Shown here in pieces: positions 1 through 10,863 of a DNA stretch of 64,000 nucleotides (within the stretch, counting starts at the first letter, position 1; every line of letters starts with the position of its first letter). The translations under genes were made by a program, and so were the position numbers. A model generated the notes under the pieces. That model made no database searches. It was not told the DNA's origin and saw only the letters and a list, made by a program, of their open reading frames with translations. The stretch is from contig NC_084793.1 in the NCBI RefSeq assembly GCF_963169125.1, positions 215,290,652 through 215,354,651 on the forward strand, written 5' to 3'. The DNA is from Humulus lupulus. Lineage: Eukaryota; Streptophyta; Magnoliopsida; Rosales; Cannabaceae.

Positions 1-1445
1 TGCTAATTAATTATCATCGATTTTTAAACTCATCACTATTTATATTTGTCATATATAGCTTCCTACAATAAATGTGTGGTGAGTAGCATTAAAGAATAGT
101 GAACATTTATTTATTTGAGGTGCATAAACTACTAATAAGCACATCTCTTTTGAGTTCTAATAAGCTTTCGAATATCTTTTTTTATATAAAAAAATAAAAA
201 TAAAAATAAAAATAAACAATCAAAGGATGACATGTAATATCAAACAAACTTCATGCTTTAATTGTTAACCGATGAGACAATTTTGGCCTTGGGAATGAAC
301 CACGTTTATGTATATTCTTTGCTTCATAACCAAATATTCCTCGTTGGGTCGGTGACAACCAACGATCTATTGATTGCGCCACTTAATTTCTCACCACATA
401 TTGCATATTAATTTCTTTTTTTAGTTGGATATTTCTTGAAAGCTAACAAGTCTTTTGGTTATTTCAAAACGTTTTTGCTTTGCACCTAAAAATAATAGAA
501 AAACAATTATTAGACTCACTAAATTTATGTATAAAATATGTGAAGACGTACGTGTTAAAGATATATTGAGCATCATCTGTGCTAATTTTTACGTATAAAA
601 ATTTTGAAATAAGATAATGATACTAAGATATTTTACACTAAAATAAATTCTCATGTTTATCGATATTCAACAGAGTCAAGTGAATTTCCACCTTTTCCTA
701 TTCTGCACAAATTTTCTAAAAGTGCATTACTTTCAAGCATGTCTTGTAGAAAAAGAAATTTGGTTCATCATACAAGTCTTAAAAATTATAATGATTTTTT
801 AAATAGAGAGACAGTAAGTGATGGAAAGAGAATGTTTTGAATGGAAAAAAAGGCACGTGCATGTACGAGAAGTATTTAATCCTATAACTTAAGTGATAGA
901 CTTTGAATATTAAGCTACGGTAATATGGATGTTAGGTTAGATTTTTCTAAAGTCAAGCAAGCCTATAGATGAGTCAGAGACCATGGGCTTTCTCTTGAAA
1001 CCGATAATAAACTTTCGCTAAATGCATAAACCACAACTACATTTGACATAATAAGATCAAAATGTATCCAATCAAATTAAATATGCACCATCCAATCTAA
1101 TTTAATTGATAAAGTATAAATATTCACATTTTTATAGAATAGAATTAAAATTTTTAAGATCTACCCTTGTGCCGATTAGATACATTTTTAATATCAAAAG
1201 TAACTAATTCTACCCAATTTATACTTATTTTTATATATATTAAAAAAATTAATATTTAAAAAAACATTTAAATCAAAATAAAACATTATTGTTGTTTTTT
1301 GCTGGAAAAAACAATAGTGTTGTTATTTATGAGTTTTGGAGCTTATTGCTATACTACTTATGAAGTTTAGTTTAAATCTAAATCCGAAATTCAAATATTA
1401 ATTAAAAACTAATTATTTTAATTTTTCATTTTGATATTTCAATGA
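1..1445. other. AT-rich non-coding DNA, no gene seen
   Basis: Reading both strands I find no open frame with recognisable protein similarity, no LTR ends and no structural RNA. The stretch is dominated by A/T homopolymer and dinucleotide runs. A single G-box core (CACGTG) lies near 854-859 but has no obvious TATA/ORF context. Old transposon debris is likely but cannot be assigned. Confidence 0.6.
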
Positions 1446-1850
1446 TGGGGTATTATATTTGCACCCAAAAATTTGATTAAGTCATTCTATTTTTATTAAA
1501 AATTAATATATAATATATATTTTTATCAATTTATGCGCACATTTTTCTATTTTTTTTATAATTCATATTCTAAAAAATATATGTAAATAATATACACTTT
1601 AAATATTTAAATAAAATTAAAAATTAAAAGAATATATAAAAACTTGTTAAATAAATAGTTTTTTCTAAAAAATTAAACATTATTTTAGAAAAAATTTATG
1701 AAACAAGATAAAATGAAATTATTGAAATTGACAAAAAAAAGAATTCAAAGAATATCAAAAAAATAAATAAAAAAATGTGTTAAAATTAATTTTTATAATT
1801 AAAGAGGTGCTTATATATATTTTTTGGGTACAAATACATGAGACTCAAAT
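1446..1850. repeat. Possible MITE or old inverted-repeat element
   Basis: The left edge contains ATTTGCACCCAAAAAT (about 1458-1473). The right edge contains its near reverse complement, TTTTTTGGGTACAAAT (about 1820-1835). The two arms face each other about 350 bp apart and enclose AT-rich sequence without an ORF, the usual look of a short non-autonomous DNA transposon. I could not define a clean target-site duplication, so this may be chance similarity in AT-rich DNA. Confidence 0.3.
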
Positions 1851-2346
1851 TACACACAATAATATATGTTAAATTTTAACTAAAAATAATTTTAAATTAA
1901 GATCACGTCACTTTTAATTATATAGATGAAATTTATTATATAACATAGTGTGTAAATAATATGTACAATTTAAGTGTTTCTCAGTAGTTACTGGTAAATA
2001 TAATGCCTCCTGAATAATATAGGTAGAAAAACAAATTTGATGTAAAATTGGAATTTAAATCTTTGAATTTTCGTGCACAATAGCTGAAGATAATCCCTAT
2101 TCGCGCGTGTAGAGAGCTCTTGCTCTCTTATTGGTGTGTGAAATACACTTACTAATTGAGAGAGTAACAAAATGAAGAGCTGCCAAAAAACGTGGGACCA
2201 CATGTGAACAAAATGCTGCTGAAAACTCCCCTGACGCTCGCATGGAAGAAACTCGCCTAGGGATTGGGTCGTGCATTGCAAACCCGCCTGGGGAAAGAGA
2301 CCAGTGGGGACCACAAGCCTGACACGTACAGGAGTATTCTATTGAC

Positions 2347-2356
2347 GACACGTGGC
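2347..2356 (+). promoter_or_regulatory. ABRE/G-box-like motif GACACGTGGC
   Basis: GACACGTGGC contains the ACGTGGC core bound by plant bZIP factors. A second ACGT site (GACACGTACA) lies about 30 bp upstream. It sits in the only GC-rich island of the first 2.8 kb, but no downstream gene can be shown, so function is uncertain. Confidence 0.25.
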
Positions 2357-2758
2357 GCAAGCTGGAAAAAACGGCTTGCAGCTTGGCTCAGCTTGGTGGC
2401 TTCAGGAGGCTTATGGCTGGGCTTCAATTCTCTTGCTTTTCACCATTTCATTTCTTTTAATCTACAAAAATGGCACATTATTTTCTAAACAAAATAAAAA
2501 TTAAATATTTTCAAACTAAAAATATATCAATTAACTCTATAGAAGTATTAATTTATACCAAATTTATTTTAAAGGTAATACATGTGTATTTTAACTCCTA
2601 AAATTATTTTTAACTCAAAACTCTTAAAGTACGATAAACAAAATTAAAATCAGTAAATAACTAAAATTTAAGAAAATATAATTAAAATTACACTTATCAA
2701 AATCTCAACAACAATGAAAACAATAAGAAACATCTCAAACACAAGGCCAAGAATATCG

Positions 2759-2823
2759 AAAATAACTTAAATGATTTTGGTCAAGGCAAAAGATCTCAAA
2801 ATAACTTAAATGATTTTGGTCAA
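2759..2823. repeat. Short direct repeat, 2 x 26 bp
   Basis: The 26-bp block starting AAAATAACTTAAATGATT occurs at 2759-2784 and again, identical, at 2798-2823 (39-bp period). This is a simple local duplication in AT-rich DNA. Confidence 0.8.
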
Positions 2824-2883
2824 TATTTTAATTATCTTGGAGAAACTGCAAATGATATATGCCCATATTAAATGATAACTTTA

Positions 2884-3872
2884 GGGTCCGTTTGGTAAAA
2901 TTTTTGTTTTTGAATTTTTTAAATACAAAAATAAAAATATTATTTTATTTTTGTTTCATTATTTTTTAAAAATAAAAATATGTTTGGTAACTATTTTTGT
3001 TTTTTGTTTTTAAAAAGAAATAATAATAAACGCGTTTAATAACTTTTATTTTTATTTTTTATATAACAATATGAGGTGTTAATTTGAAGAAGATAAGAAA
3101 AAAAAGAAAAGAAAAATTGAAAACTGTTTAAAAAAATTTTGAAAGTGAAAAAATTATATTTTCAAATTTTAATAAATTTTAATTAAATTTTTTAAAATAA
3201 TAAATAAAAATAGGGGTGAGCATCTAAACCGGCAAACCGCGGCAACCGACCGCACCGCACCACACTACACTACAAACCGCGGTGTCAAAAGTAGAATGGT
3301 TCGGTATGGTTTGTATCTTAGCTAAATCGCGTGGTGCGGTGCGCGGTTTGGCAGTGTGAAATTTTGGTTTGCACCACACCGCACCGTATACTTACAAATA
3401 TGTTAAAAAAAATTAATCTTTACATATTTACCATTTTTTAGTAACCCAATCTAAAACTAGGAGTCCACTTAAATTAGGAGCCTACTTAAATTATGGTATA
3501 ACCTTATTCTCTAACATATTATACACGATAACAACTCATTCCTCTCTCATCTCATTTGCGCCTCCTCCTTATCATCATCTCTATCTCACACATATTTTTT
3601 AACACACTTACACCATGGAAAACCACCCAAACCACACTGTAAAAAATGGTGTGGTTTGGTCGGTTTGGTGCAACGAAATCACACCGCACGGTGTGTTTTA
3701 GCTACTACATCGCACTTGTGGTGTGGTGTATTAAAAAGTGTTAAAACCGCCCAAACCACACCGTGCACACCCCTAAATAAAAATAGAGTTACCAAATATA
3801 TTTTATGTTTAATAGTTAAATTTTTAATTAATTAAATAAAAAACTATTTTTTAAATGTTACCCAACAACACC
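2884..3872. mobile_element. Outer hAT-type MITE, interrupted by another MITE
   Basis: The left end reads GGGTCCGTTTGGTAAAAT. The right end, read on the minus strand, begins GGTGTTGTTGGGTAACAT. Both match the common plant 'gg(t)gttTGGTAAcatttt' terminal inverted repeat of hAT-like MITEs. The flanking 8-mers (TAACTTTA and TTAGCTTA) agree at only 5 of 8 positions, so the duplication is decayed or the ends are off by a base. Internal sequence is A/T-rich and non-coding. The inner element 3211-3775 splits it. Confidence 0.45.
3211..3775. mobile_element. hAT-type MITE with perfect 8-bp TSD
   Basis: Terminal inverted repeats TAGGGGTG...CACCCCTA bound a 565-bp element. The 8 bp immediately outside are AATAAAAA on both sides (3203-3210 and 3776-3783), a perfect 8-bp duplication diagnostic of hAT transposition. 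The inside is packed with short direct and inverted words of the type AAACCGC/GCGGTTT and ACCGCACC/GGTGCGGT, likely subterminal transposase-binding repeats. No transposase ORF is present, so it is non-autonomous. It lies inside the older MITE at 2884-3872. Confidence 0.85.
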
Positions 3873-4144
3873 TTAGCTTATATATTATTTTTTTAATTTG
3901 TGTTAGTGTTTTTTCTTAATGTTTAATGCATTTATAATTTTCGTATCATGAAGATTTTAATTAATAATTTAATTTGGTTGATAATTAATTTTCATTTATT
4001 AAATAAAAATAAACATTTAGAATAATATTGGATAAACAATATATCTATTAAAAATAAATAATAATAATTATAAATCTTAGATTATGTGTTTTTTTTTAAA
4101 ATGGAATTTTTATATATATATTAAATTATTTTTATTTTAATTTG

Positions 4145-4207
<63 letters not shown>

Positions 4208-5566
4208 GTCTATTTTTAACATTAATAGTGCAATAAGGACCCTTTGGGGCCTTATGCTCAAGTGACATGGTTTGGAAAGTAGAAGAATTCAATTTGAAGT
4301 ATGTAGAATAGATTGGTTAGTTAGTCAGTGTTTGGTGCCACCAACGGTCGGTGATGTGCCATTTAGTCAGTCAGTCTTGCTCTTGGTGCTGTCTATTGCG
4401 TACCCATTGCACGTGCGTGGCGTAAATGTATGGGAGAGGCCCCTTCAAATACGTGTTCATCATATACCCTTAGCCTTAGATCCACTCTCTCTCTCAACAG
4501 ATATACAAATATTCCACGTGCACAAAGTATGCCTGCATTTTTCTAATATCAATCAAGTATTTATAAAATTGATGTAAATAGTAAATAGTAAATAGTCAGT
4601 AATGTATGGGGTTGTGTGAATGGAATTGTGTGTCTCTTTGGTTGGAAGCATGGTTTGGAAGTAGTCAAGTGAAGGTGGCTTGATGAGATGGGGTTACCCA
4701 GATACTTTGCTCTCCTTATTCTTCTCTCTTTATTATACCTATTTAACACAAATCATTTTATCAAGTATTGAGAAAGAGGAGACAAGTAGGTCCCGCACTT
4801 CTACATTTCCAATACTCCTTTGGTAGATAGAATGGAAAGGGAACAAAACCAAATTAAATAAAAAATATTTGAAAGAAAAAAAAAATTGTCAAAATCTTCT
4901 CTCTATTTTTGGACTAATAGATTTTTGTGTTACAAATTTTTTCTCTTTTCACTCTTCTACCAAACAAAAGCTATGATGCTAGCTTTACCCGTGTTTCCAC
5001 ATATCTAACACGTGATAATATCCTTGGGTGAAATTATAGTTTCTGATTTGGTGTGTACGAAGAAATCATGCAAAAATGGATTAAACTAGTAAATCAGCAG
5101 AAATCCATGAGAAGATTTCTTAATTTGTTTTTAAAGATAATGTCTCTCATAAAAGTTGAAAAAGGAAAGGAAAGCTGTGAGAACAAGTTGAATGCGATGC
5201 TTCACATATGTTTACGCACAATTTTGATAAAAGCTGAGTGACAAGTAATTGAATCAATCAAGTAATCTCTCTACGTACCTTTTCCTATCCTATATATGCA
5301 TCCAATCCAGGGTTCCATGCTCTAACACTTTTTTTCTTTCTTTCTTTCTTTGGTGGGCAGCATGTAATACTCACACTATACAAATAATAAACGGTTTCCA
5401 CGTCACTGGAGAAATAATAATAAAAAACAATACATTTGTAAAATGTATGGAGTTTTGAAAAGAAGAAAAAAAAATAATAGTTAATATTTTTAAAGATATC
5501 ACTTTTCTCTTTAAGATAAGAGTTTTCTAGTGTTTTCTGTTTGTATGGAGTCCTTGTAATATCTCT
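3873..5566. other. Non-coding stretch with G-boxes and microsatellite
   Basis: No convincing coding frame. Contents: the (GA)n tract at 4148-4206; CACGTG cores at 4410-4415, 4515-4520 and 5009-5014; a CT-rich patch near 4481-4495; and three copies of a TAAATAG-type repeat near 4575-4600. G-boxes plus a CT-rich patch resemble a plant promoter, but no transcript can be traced, and small ORFs here have no recognisable similarity. Confidence 0.4.
4148..4206. repeat. (GA)n microsatellite
   Basis: An almost uninterrupted GA dinucleotide run of about 55-59 bp. GA tracts of this kind are often polymorphic and can bind plant BPC/GAGA-binding proteins. No associated gene is visible. Confidence 0.95.
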
Positions 5567-6279
5567 TCTATATAAAAAGTGAGTGTGTAGATACAGAACG
5601 TTTTTGTTTGGTTAAGTTTAACAAAATATTCTAAATATTTAACAAAATATATATATTTAAATTTAACTTAAAAATATATATATATTTATCAATTAATTTA
5701 ATATAAATTTAAATATTATAAAATATCATTAATATAATAATATTTAATATAAGACTACATATATAATCATTATAAAAATTATAAAATATCATTATTATAA
5801 TAATATATAAAACTAGATATTTAATAATTATATTAATATAAATTTAAATGTTATAAAATATTATTATGATAATAATATATAATCCTAATTTTTTACTAAT
5901 CATATTAATATGAATTCAAATATTATAAAATATTATTATTATAATAATATTTAATACTAGATATTTAATACTTATATCAATATAAATTTAAAATAATATA
6001 AAATATCATTATAATAATATATAATACATAATCTTAATTTTTATTAAAAAAATTATCATTTATGTTTAAAAAGATTATCATATTATATATATATTTAAAA
6101 AAACTATAAACAATATTTTAATTTAATTTTTCATTTAATATATTTATGCTATTCTTTTAAATATAATATTTTTTATTTATTTGAAATTTATATGACAATG
6201 ATACAAATTTAATAAAAATAAATAATAAATTATATATATAAAACTAAACAAACGTGCATTGCACGTTGCTTGTATCTAG
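5567..6279 (+). mobile_element. Helitron-like non-autonomous element A
   Basis: Starts TCTATATAAAAAGTG and ends with the hairpin ACGTGC-ATT-GCACGT (6252-6266), a 9-nt spacer and CTAG (6276-6279). A 5' TC plus a 3' palindrome about 10 nt before CTRR is the Helitron signature. The interior is very A/T-rich and made of degenerate internal repeats, with no Rep/helicase ORF. The base before TC is T rather than the usual A, so the exact 5' boundary may be off by one. It is followed 11 bp later by a second member of the same family. Confidence 0.75.
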
Positions 6280-6290
6280 CATATATATAT

Positions 6291-7267
6291 TCTATATAAA
6301 AAGTGTGTAGATAACATAAATTATTACTTTTAACGATTTTTTATTTCTTTTCGTTAACTTTAACAGAATATTCTTAACTTTAACGAAATATTCTTAACTT
6401 TATTGGTAGATAGTATTCATGGCTTAAACTTAGATAAATTAAATAAATAAATAATTAAAGAAATTAAAATAACATATTTTACAATGATAATTATGTAAAA
6501 ATAATAAAATCATACTTTTATAACTTAAATAAAATTTAATTAAACTTAAACTTCACGTATTAGAATAATATCATATTAAATATATAATATAATATACTCT
6601 ACTATCAACTAGCAACAAACTTAAATTTAAAATTCACATATAATATCAATATTATATTAAACATATAATATATAATCTCTTGTTGTCATTGCCAAATTCA
6701 AAGACTAGAATAAACATAAACTTAAACAAAAATTAATTAATTAAAATATGATATTTTAAAGATATTTCATGATAATTTAAATAATTAAATCATTTTTATT
6801 TAAAAATAATAAAGGCATATATATCATTTTTTTATCTTATAAATTTGTGTGATAGTTTATTTTTTATCAAGTGATTGAATCTCTTTTTCTTCATCAAATT
6901 CACTAAAGGACATTGCGAGGTACATTAGAAACTAAAAATAGTTGATGCATATATAATATTGTCTACACTATGACTTTTCTATTCTTATTTTATTTCTATT
7001 ATTAATTTTTTTTAAAATATTATTGTAATTTATATATATGTCATGTATTCACATAAATATATATATATATCTATGTTAATGTTGTGTTTAGATGTCGTAT
7101 ATGTAGAGACTATTTCTATAAATATTTATAAATACTATAAAACTATAATTCATTTTATTATATATATTTTTTATAAAAAAAATATGAACCGGTTTTTATT
7201 AAAATTATAAACAATATTTACAACTTTAAAACTAAGTAAACGTGCATTGCACATTGTTTCTACCTAA
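6291..7267 (+). mobile_element. Helitron-like non-autonomous element B
   Basis: Begins TCTATATAAAAAGTGTGTAG, matching element A apart from a 4-nt gap. Its end matches A too: AAACGTGCATTGCACATT, then CTAA (7264-7267) followed by T, as expected for CTRR^T. The 3' hairpin is shorter than in A because of substitutions (GTGC-ATT-GCAC core remains). No coding capacity. The head-to-tail arrangement with A at 11 bp fits the known tendency of Helitrons to insert next to one another. Confidence 0.75.
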
Positions 7268-8601
7268 TATATATATCAGTAATTTAATAACGGTTAAGTA
7301 TGAATTAATGATCAAATTAATTAATTTAACTATAGCTTTATAAATTAATATAAGATTCTCTCAAGGTTTACACTAGGCACGGATCTACCTCTAAATGAGG
7401 GGGGTTTTTGGAATTTTTCTTATTAATTCGTCAAAATATTTTAACATTCCCTCTAAAAGAAAGTGAAAAAAATATACCAAAACTAGTCTTTTTTAAAAAA
7501 AAAAATACAAGTAACCCTTTTAAATGATATGGCTCCGTCTATGGCCTATTCTCAGGGTCCCTACACGATGAGACCCAATTTTTTTTTTTTTTAAATACCA
7601 TTTTTTTTACATGTAGAAAGGCTCCCAAAAATTTGAAAAATATCATTTATATATACTTTTTTAAAAAATAACAAATTTTATACAGGCCATCATACCACTC
7701 AAGCCTGACCCTGCTTATTTAAGATAATCTTTGTGATGATTAAATACTGGCTAATACTAAAAGCACGGAGCACCTGTGATGCATAGTAATATTGGACAAC
7801 AAATACTATACCAATAGAGGATCTTGTGTGATTATTATTTTGTATTGTGTTATTTAGTTTTTGTGTGTTGGATTAAAATATTATTTTATGGGCACATATG
7901 TATAATGTATAACGCTATTATAAAGTGTGAACCAAAATTAAGTGACCAATTATGTTATAAGTATCATAAAGTATTAAAGTGTCATTGATTTAATGTGTAA
8001 AAACAGTAAAGTGAATTTTTAATTTTATAAAAGACAAAATTAGAAATCACTAATTATAAATTAGGATTGTGGTCCCCTATATATATTTATCATTCTATTT
8101 TGTCTGCAATCCCATCAACAGAGAATAAAAAAGATACCATTCTCTCATAGAAATACATATTATATAGAAAGATCTAAACCATTTGTGCAATCTCAAACAA
8201 TGGTTTCAGGTTAGTGCGTCCGCTCCTCATGATCATCTTCTTATTTGATTTTGCAAAGGATCTATAGAAATATGATTTATGATTTTATATTGAATCACTT
8301 TTAGTAACATGATTATGATTTGAGATTATGTATTGAAATATTGATATTTATGCATGTTGCTCGAGTGATAATAATCCTAACATTGTGATCTTGATAAAAT
8401 CTACATTTTGATTTTTAAAAATATTAATATTAATATTTTTTTTACTAATTTTTTTTGTTGCCGAATAACTTTATATTGTCTTTCAATAATTTGTTATCTT
8501 GCCCAAGATAATGCATTTTTATTAATCACTAGGTACAAGTAACACTGATTAGTTTTATTTAGAAAATTTATTAATTATTTTTATTAAGTTTTTATAATTA
8601 T
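7268..8601. other. Non-coding, probably old repeat debris
   Basis: No coding frame and no clear LTR or TIR pair. 7370-7730 has G-run/C-run patches (AGGGGGG near 7399) like degraded transposon ends. 8100-8220 has a leader-like stretch ending in an ATG at about 8201 followed directly by a GTTAG donor-like site, but no exon can be built from it. Confidence 0.4.
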
Positions 8602-10560
8602 TGTAACGACCCAAATTTACTAATAAGGCTTAAGGGTCTTGATTAGTGTACCGGGAGGGCATAACTGGATTATATGTGAATTAAATGATTAAACGCATGT
8701 TATAAGATTATTTGAATATCTGTGATGCATGACTATGTGTATTAGTATGCATGTAGGCCTTGATTAGGTTAGAAGGGCATATTTGTAATTTTGGTCCGTT
8801 GAGGGCATAAATGTAAATAACTGTGATAAATTATTGATACCACATTATTATGTAGATATATTTGTAAACTGTGACTCGAGACGATCCTAGTGAGCGGTTT
8901 AGCGAAAAAATCACGGCGGGGATTTATACCCGGCTCGGGGCGAGCCTGTGGGTATTTCTGGGAATTTAGGAAATATATTGGAGTTTATTTTGATATTATA
9001 GAAAATAATTGGTGATTAGTTAGCTGTCGGGAAGTAAGCGGTAAATATTAGAGACATTCGAGGAATTAGCGGGAATTTGGTGTAATGACTAAAATGCCCT
9101 TAAGATGTTTAAAAGCTTAGTTATAAGTGGGAGGGCAATATGGTCTTTTGGTGTTTAGAATCAGATAAGTGTTGTTTTGGCTTTATTGCCTTAGTGGATT
9201 ATGTAGAAAATTGTAGAAGTCTGAAGAAAAGAAAGAAAAGAAAAGGAAAGAAGGAAGAAGGAGATAGAAGTTTTCTCTCTCACAGTTTGGGGTTCCCTCT
9301 TCAATTCTTGAGGTCTCTTGGTGCTAAAACTCAGAGAAGCTTTAAGCTAAGACTTTGCACTTGGGATTTTGATCAGGTTTGGGAATTCAATAGGGGTTAG
9401 GCATCCAACTAAGGTAAGGTTTTGAGGTTATAACTCAGTTTTTGGTTCTTAGTGTTGATGTGGATTTTTAAGCTGAGGTTTGGTGGGAATTCTAGGGAAT
9501 TGAGGCTGAAGCTTTGAGGAGTGAAAGCTAAGGAAGAGTGGAGGATAGCCTAAGGTTGAACCTCTCTGTTGAAGGTAAGAAGTTCTGAACTTGGTCATTT
9601 GAATTCTGTGGTTTCAGTTGTTTTTCTTGTTGAGTTTTTGAGCTCTAAGTTCAGCTATGGTGATTCCTTTGATTTTGGGTGCATGTGATTGGGTTTTATG
9701 TGGTTAGGACATTTGGGGTGAGTTGGAGATGTTGGGAGGTTTTTTTTGAAGTTTGGTTGAGGTTTGGTTGAGTTTTGGAAAGGTTTGGCTTGAGGAAATT
9801 CGAAGGAAGAAGGTCTGTGCTGGGGTGGGCTGTGACTAGCGTTGTAGCGCTAGTCATTGGGCGCTACAGCGCTAGGCCCTGAAGTTCCAGAGCTCTTTGG
9901 CTCTGCTTGTAACGCTATAGCGCTCTCTTTAGGGCGCTGTAGCGCTACCCTGTTCCCATAAAGAGATTTTTGGGTTATTTCTTAGGGTTTTTGCCCGGGG
10001 GCTCAGGGTTTGATTCCACCACCCCGTTTGGTGGAATTAGGGCTTCCCGAGGGCTCAGGATTGGTCCCGAGGCTAGGTTTTGGAATTGAGATTTGGAGTT
10101 GGTTCTAACTTGTGACTGTGACTAGGTGTATGCTAGAGCTCGGACAGGATCATGCTTGAGGATCGAATTAAACAAAGCTAACGAAATATAAATGTAAGAA
10201 AATTGCACCTGGTTATGTGTTTGTGATGGGACTAAGAGCTCCCTATATTTGTATGATGTCATAGATGGTATTATGCCATGGGACATGTGATAAACGGCCT
10301 AACGGTGCCGTAAATAATACTTGTTCACAAGGCGCGGCTCGGCCACTGGTAGCTGAGGACAACTTAATATTCACTGAACTTGATTTAAGCGGGTCGGAGT
10401 CAGTGGGATAGATAGAGGGTGCGGCCTAAGGGCGTTAACCCTGGTTATCATATGTGAATTGATATGAAATGATGTACTTGGTGTGCTGAATACTTGAATA
10501 ACGTGAATGTTTGGACTGTTGAGTACATGTTTATACTGTATGAGTTATCACATAAGCATA
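8602..10560 (+). repeat. Truncated Ty3/gypsy-type LTR
   Basis: Starts TGTAACGACCCAAATTTACT, closely matching the LTR start at 62814 (TGTAGCGACCCAAATTTGCT) and the reverse-strand start at 25222. Shared landmarks are 'ctaataagg(c/t)tta...cttgattag', a purine-rich leader and an AAGGTAAG splice-donor-like site near 9573. Compared with the 2.6-kb solo LTR at 12085-25222, the terminal part (the 'cttgctgggcttccgctcac...' segment and the ...GTTACA end) is missing, so the 3' side is deleted near 10560. There is no internal domain next to it. Confidence 0.7.
9831..9955 (+). repeat. GC-rich palindromic-word cassette (AGCGCT type)
   Basis: Inside the AT-rich LTR, four doublets of one word occur in 125 bp: AGCGTTGTAGCGCT, GGCGCTACAGCGCT, AACGCTATAGCGCT and GGCGCTGTAGCGCT. 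AGCGCT itself occurs exactly at 9846-9851, 9868-9873, 9919-9924 and 9941-9946. Each doublet can fold on itself. The cassette lies about 260 bp downstream of AAGGTAAG, as does the different cassette in the LTR at 62814. Confidence 0.8.
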
Positions 10561-10863
10561 TTAAAAGAAAAATTAAATCAAAAAATTATTTATGATTTTT
10601 TAAAATAATAATAATAATAATAATATGATAACATTTTTTATTACAAACTATCATAATTATGGTACAAAACATTTATGATATTATTCAAATCATACATCAA
10701 TTATTGAAGAAGAAGCTTGGTTATTCTTAATAGAAGAGAAATCTTATTCTAATTTCTTTTATAGTTACAGTCATACTATTTTTACGCACACGACACTTAT
10801 ATATAATGTATTTAGAATATTTTTTGTTATTTAATATGAATACATATCTATATAAGTTAGATT
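10561..10863. other. AT-rich spacer with (TAA)n run
   Basis: Between the truncated LTR and the copia insertion. It holds a short (ATA)n microsatellite near 10600-10625 and otherwise featureless A/T-rich DNA ending in the AGATT target site (10859-10863) of the copia element. Confidence 0.6.

Larger units (their letters stand above)
1851..2883. other. Non-coding, with a higher-GC island at about 2100-2450
   Basis: The island at about 2100-2450 is clearly richer in G+C than its flanks, but no frame on either strand looks like a known protein and the frames overlap each other. It contains a perfect ABRE/G-box core (2347-2356). A 26-bp direct repeat with a 39-bp period lies at 2759-2784 and 2798-2823. 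The island could be a promoter or the decayed end of a repeat; nothing decides between these. Confidence 0.4.

Noticed and set aside
2264..2488. Small ORFs in the GC island (both strands)
   Set aside because: No similarity I can recognise, mutually overlapping frames, no conserved motif; kept only as a possible regulatory region.
8195..8225. ATG followed by a GTTAG donor-like site as a first exon
   Set aside because: No acceptor and no continuing frame in the next 400 bp; the context looks like old repeat sequence.
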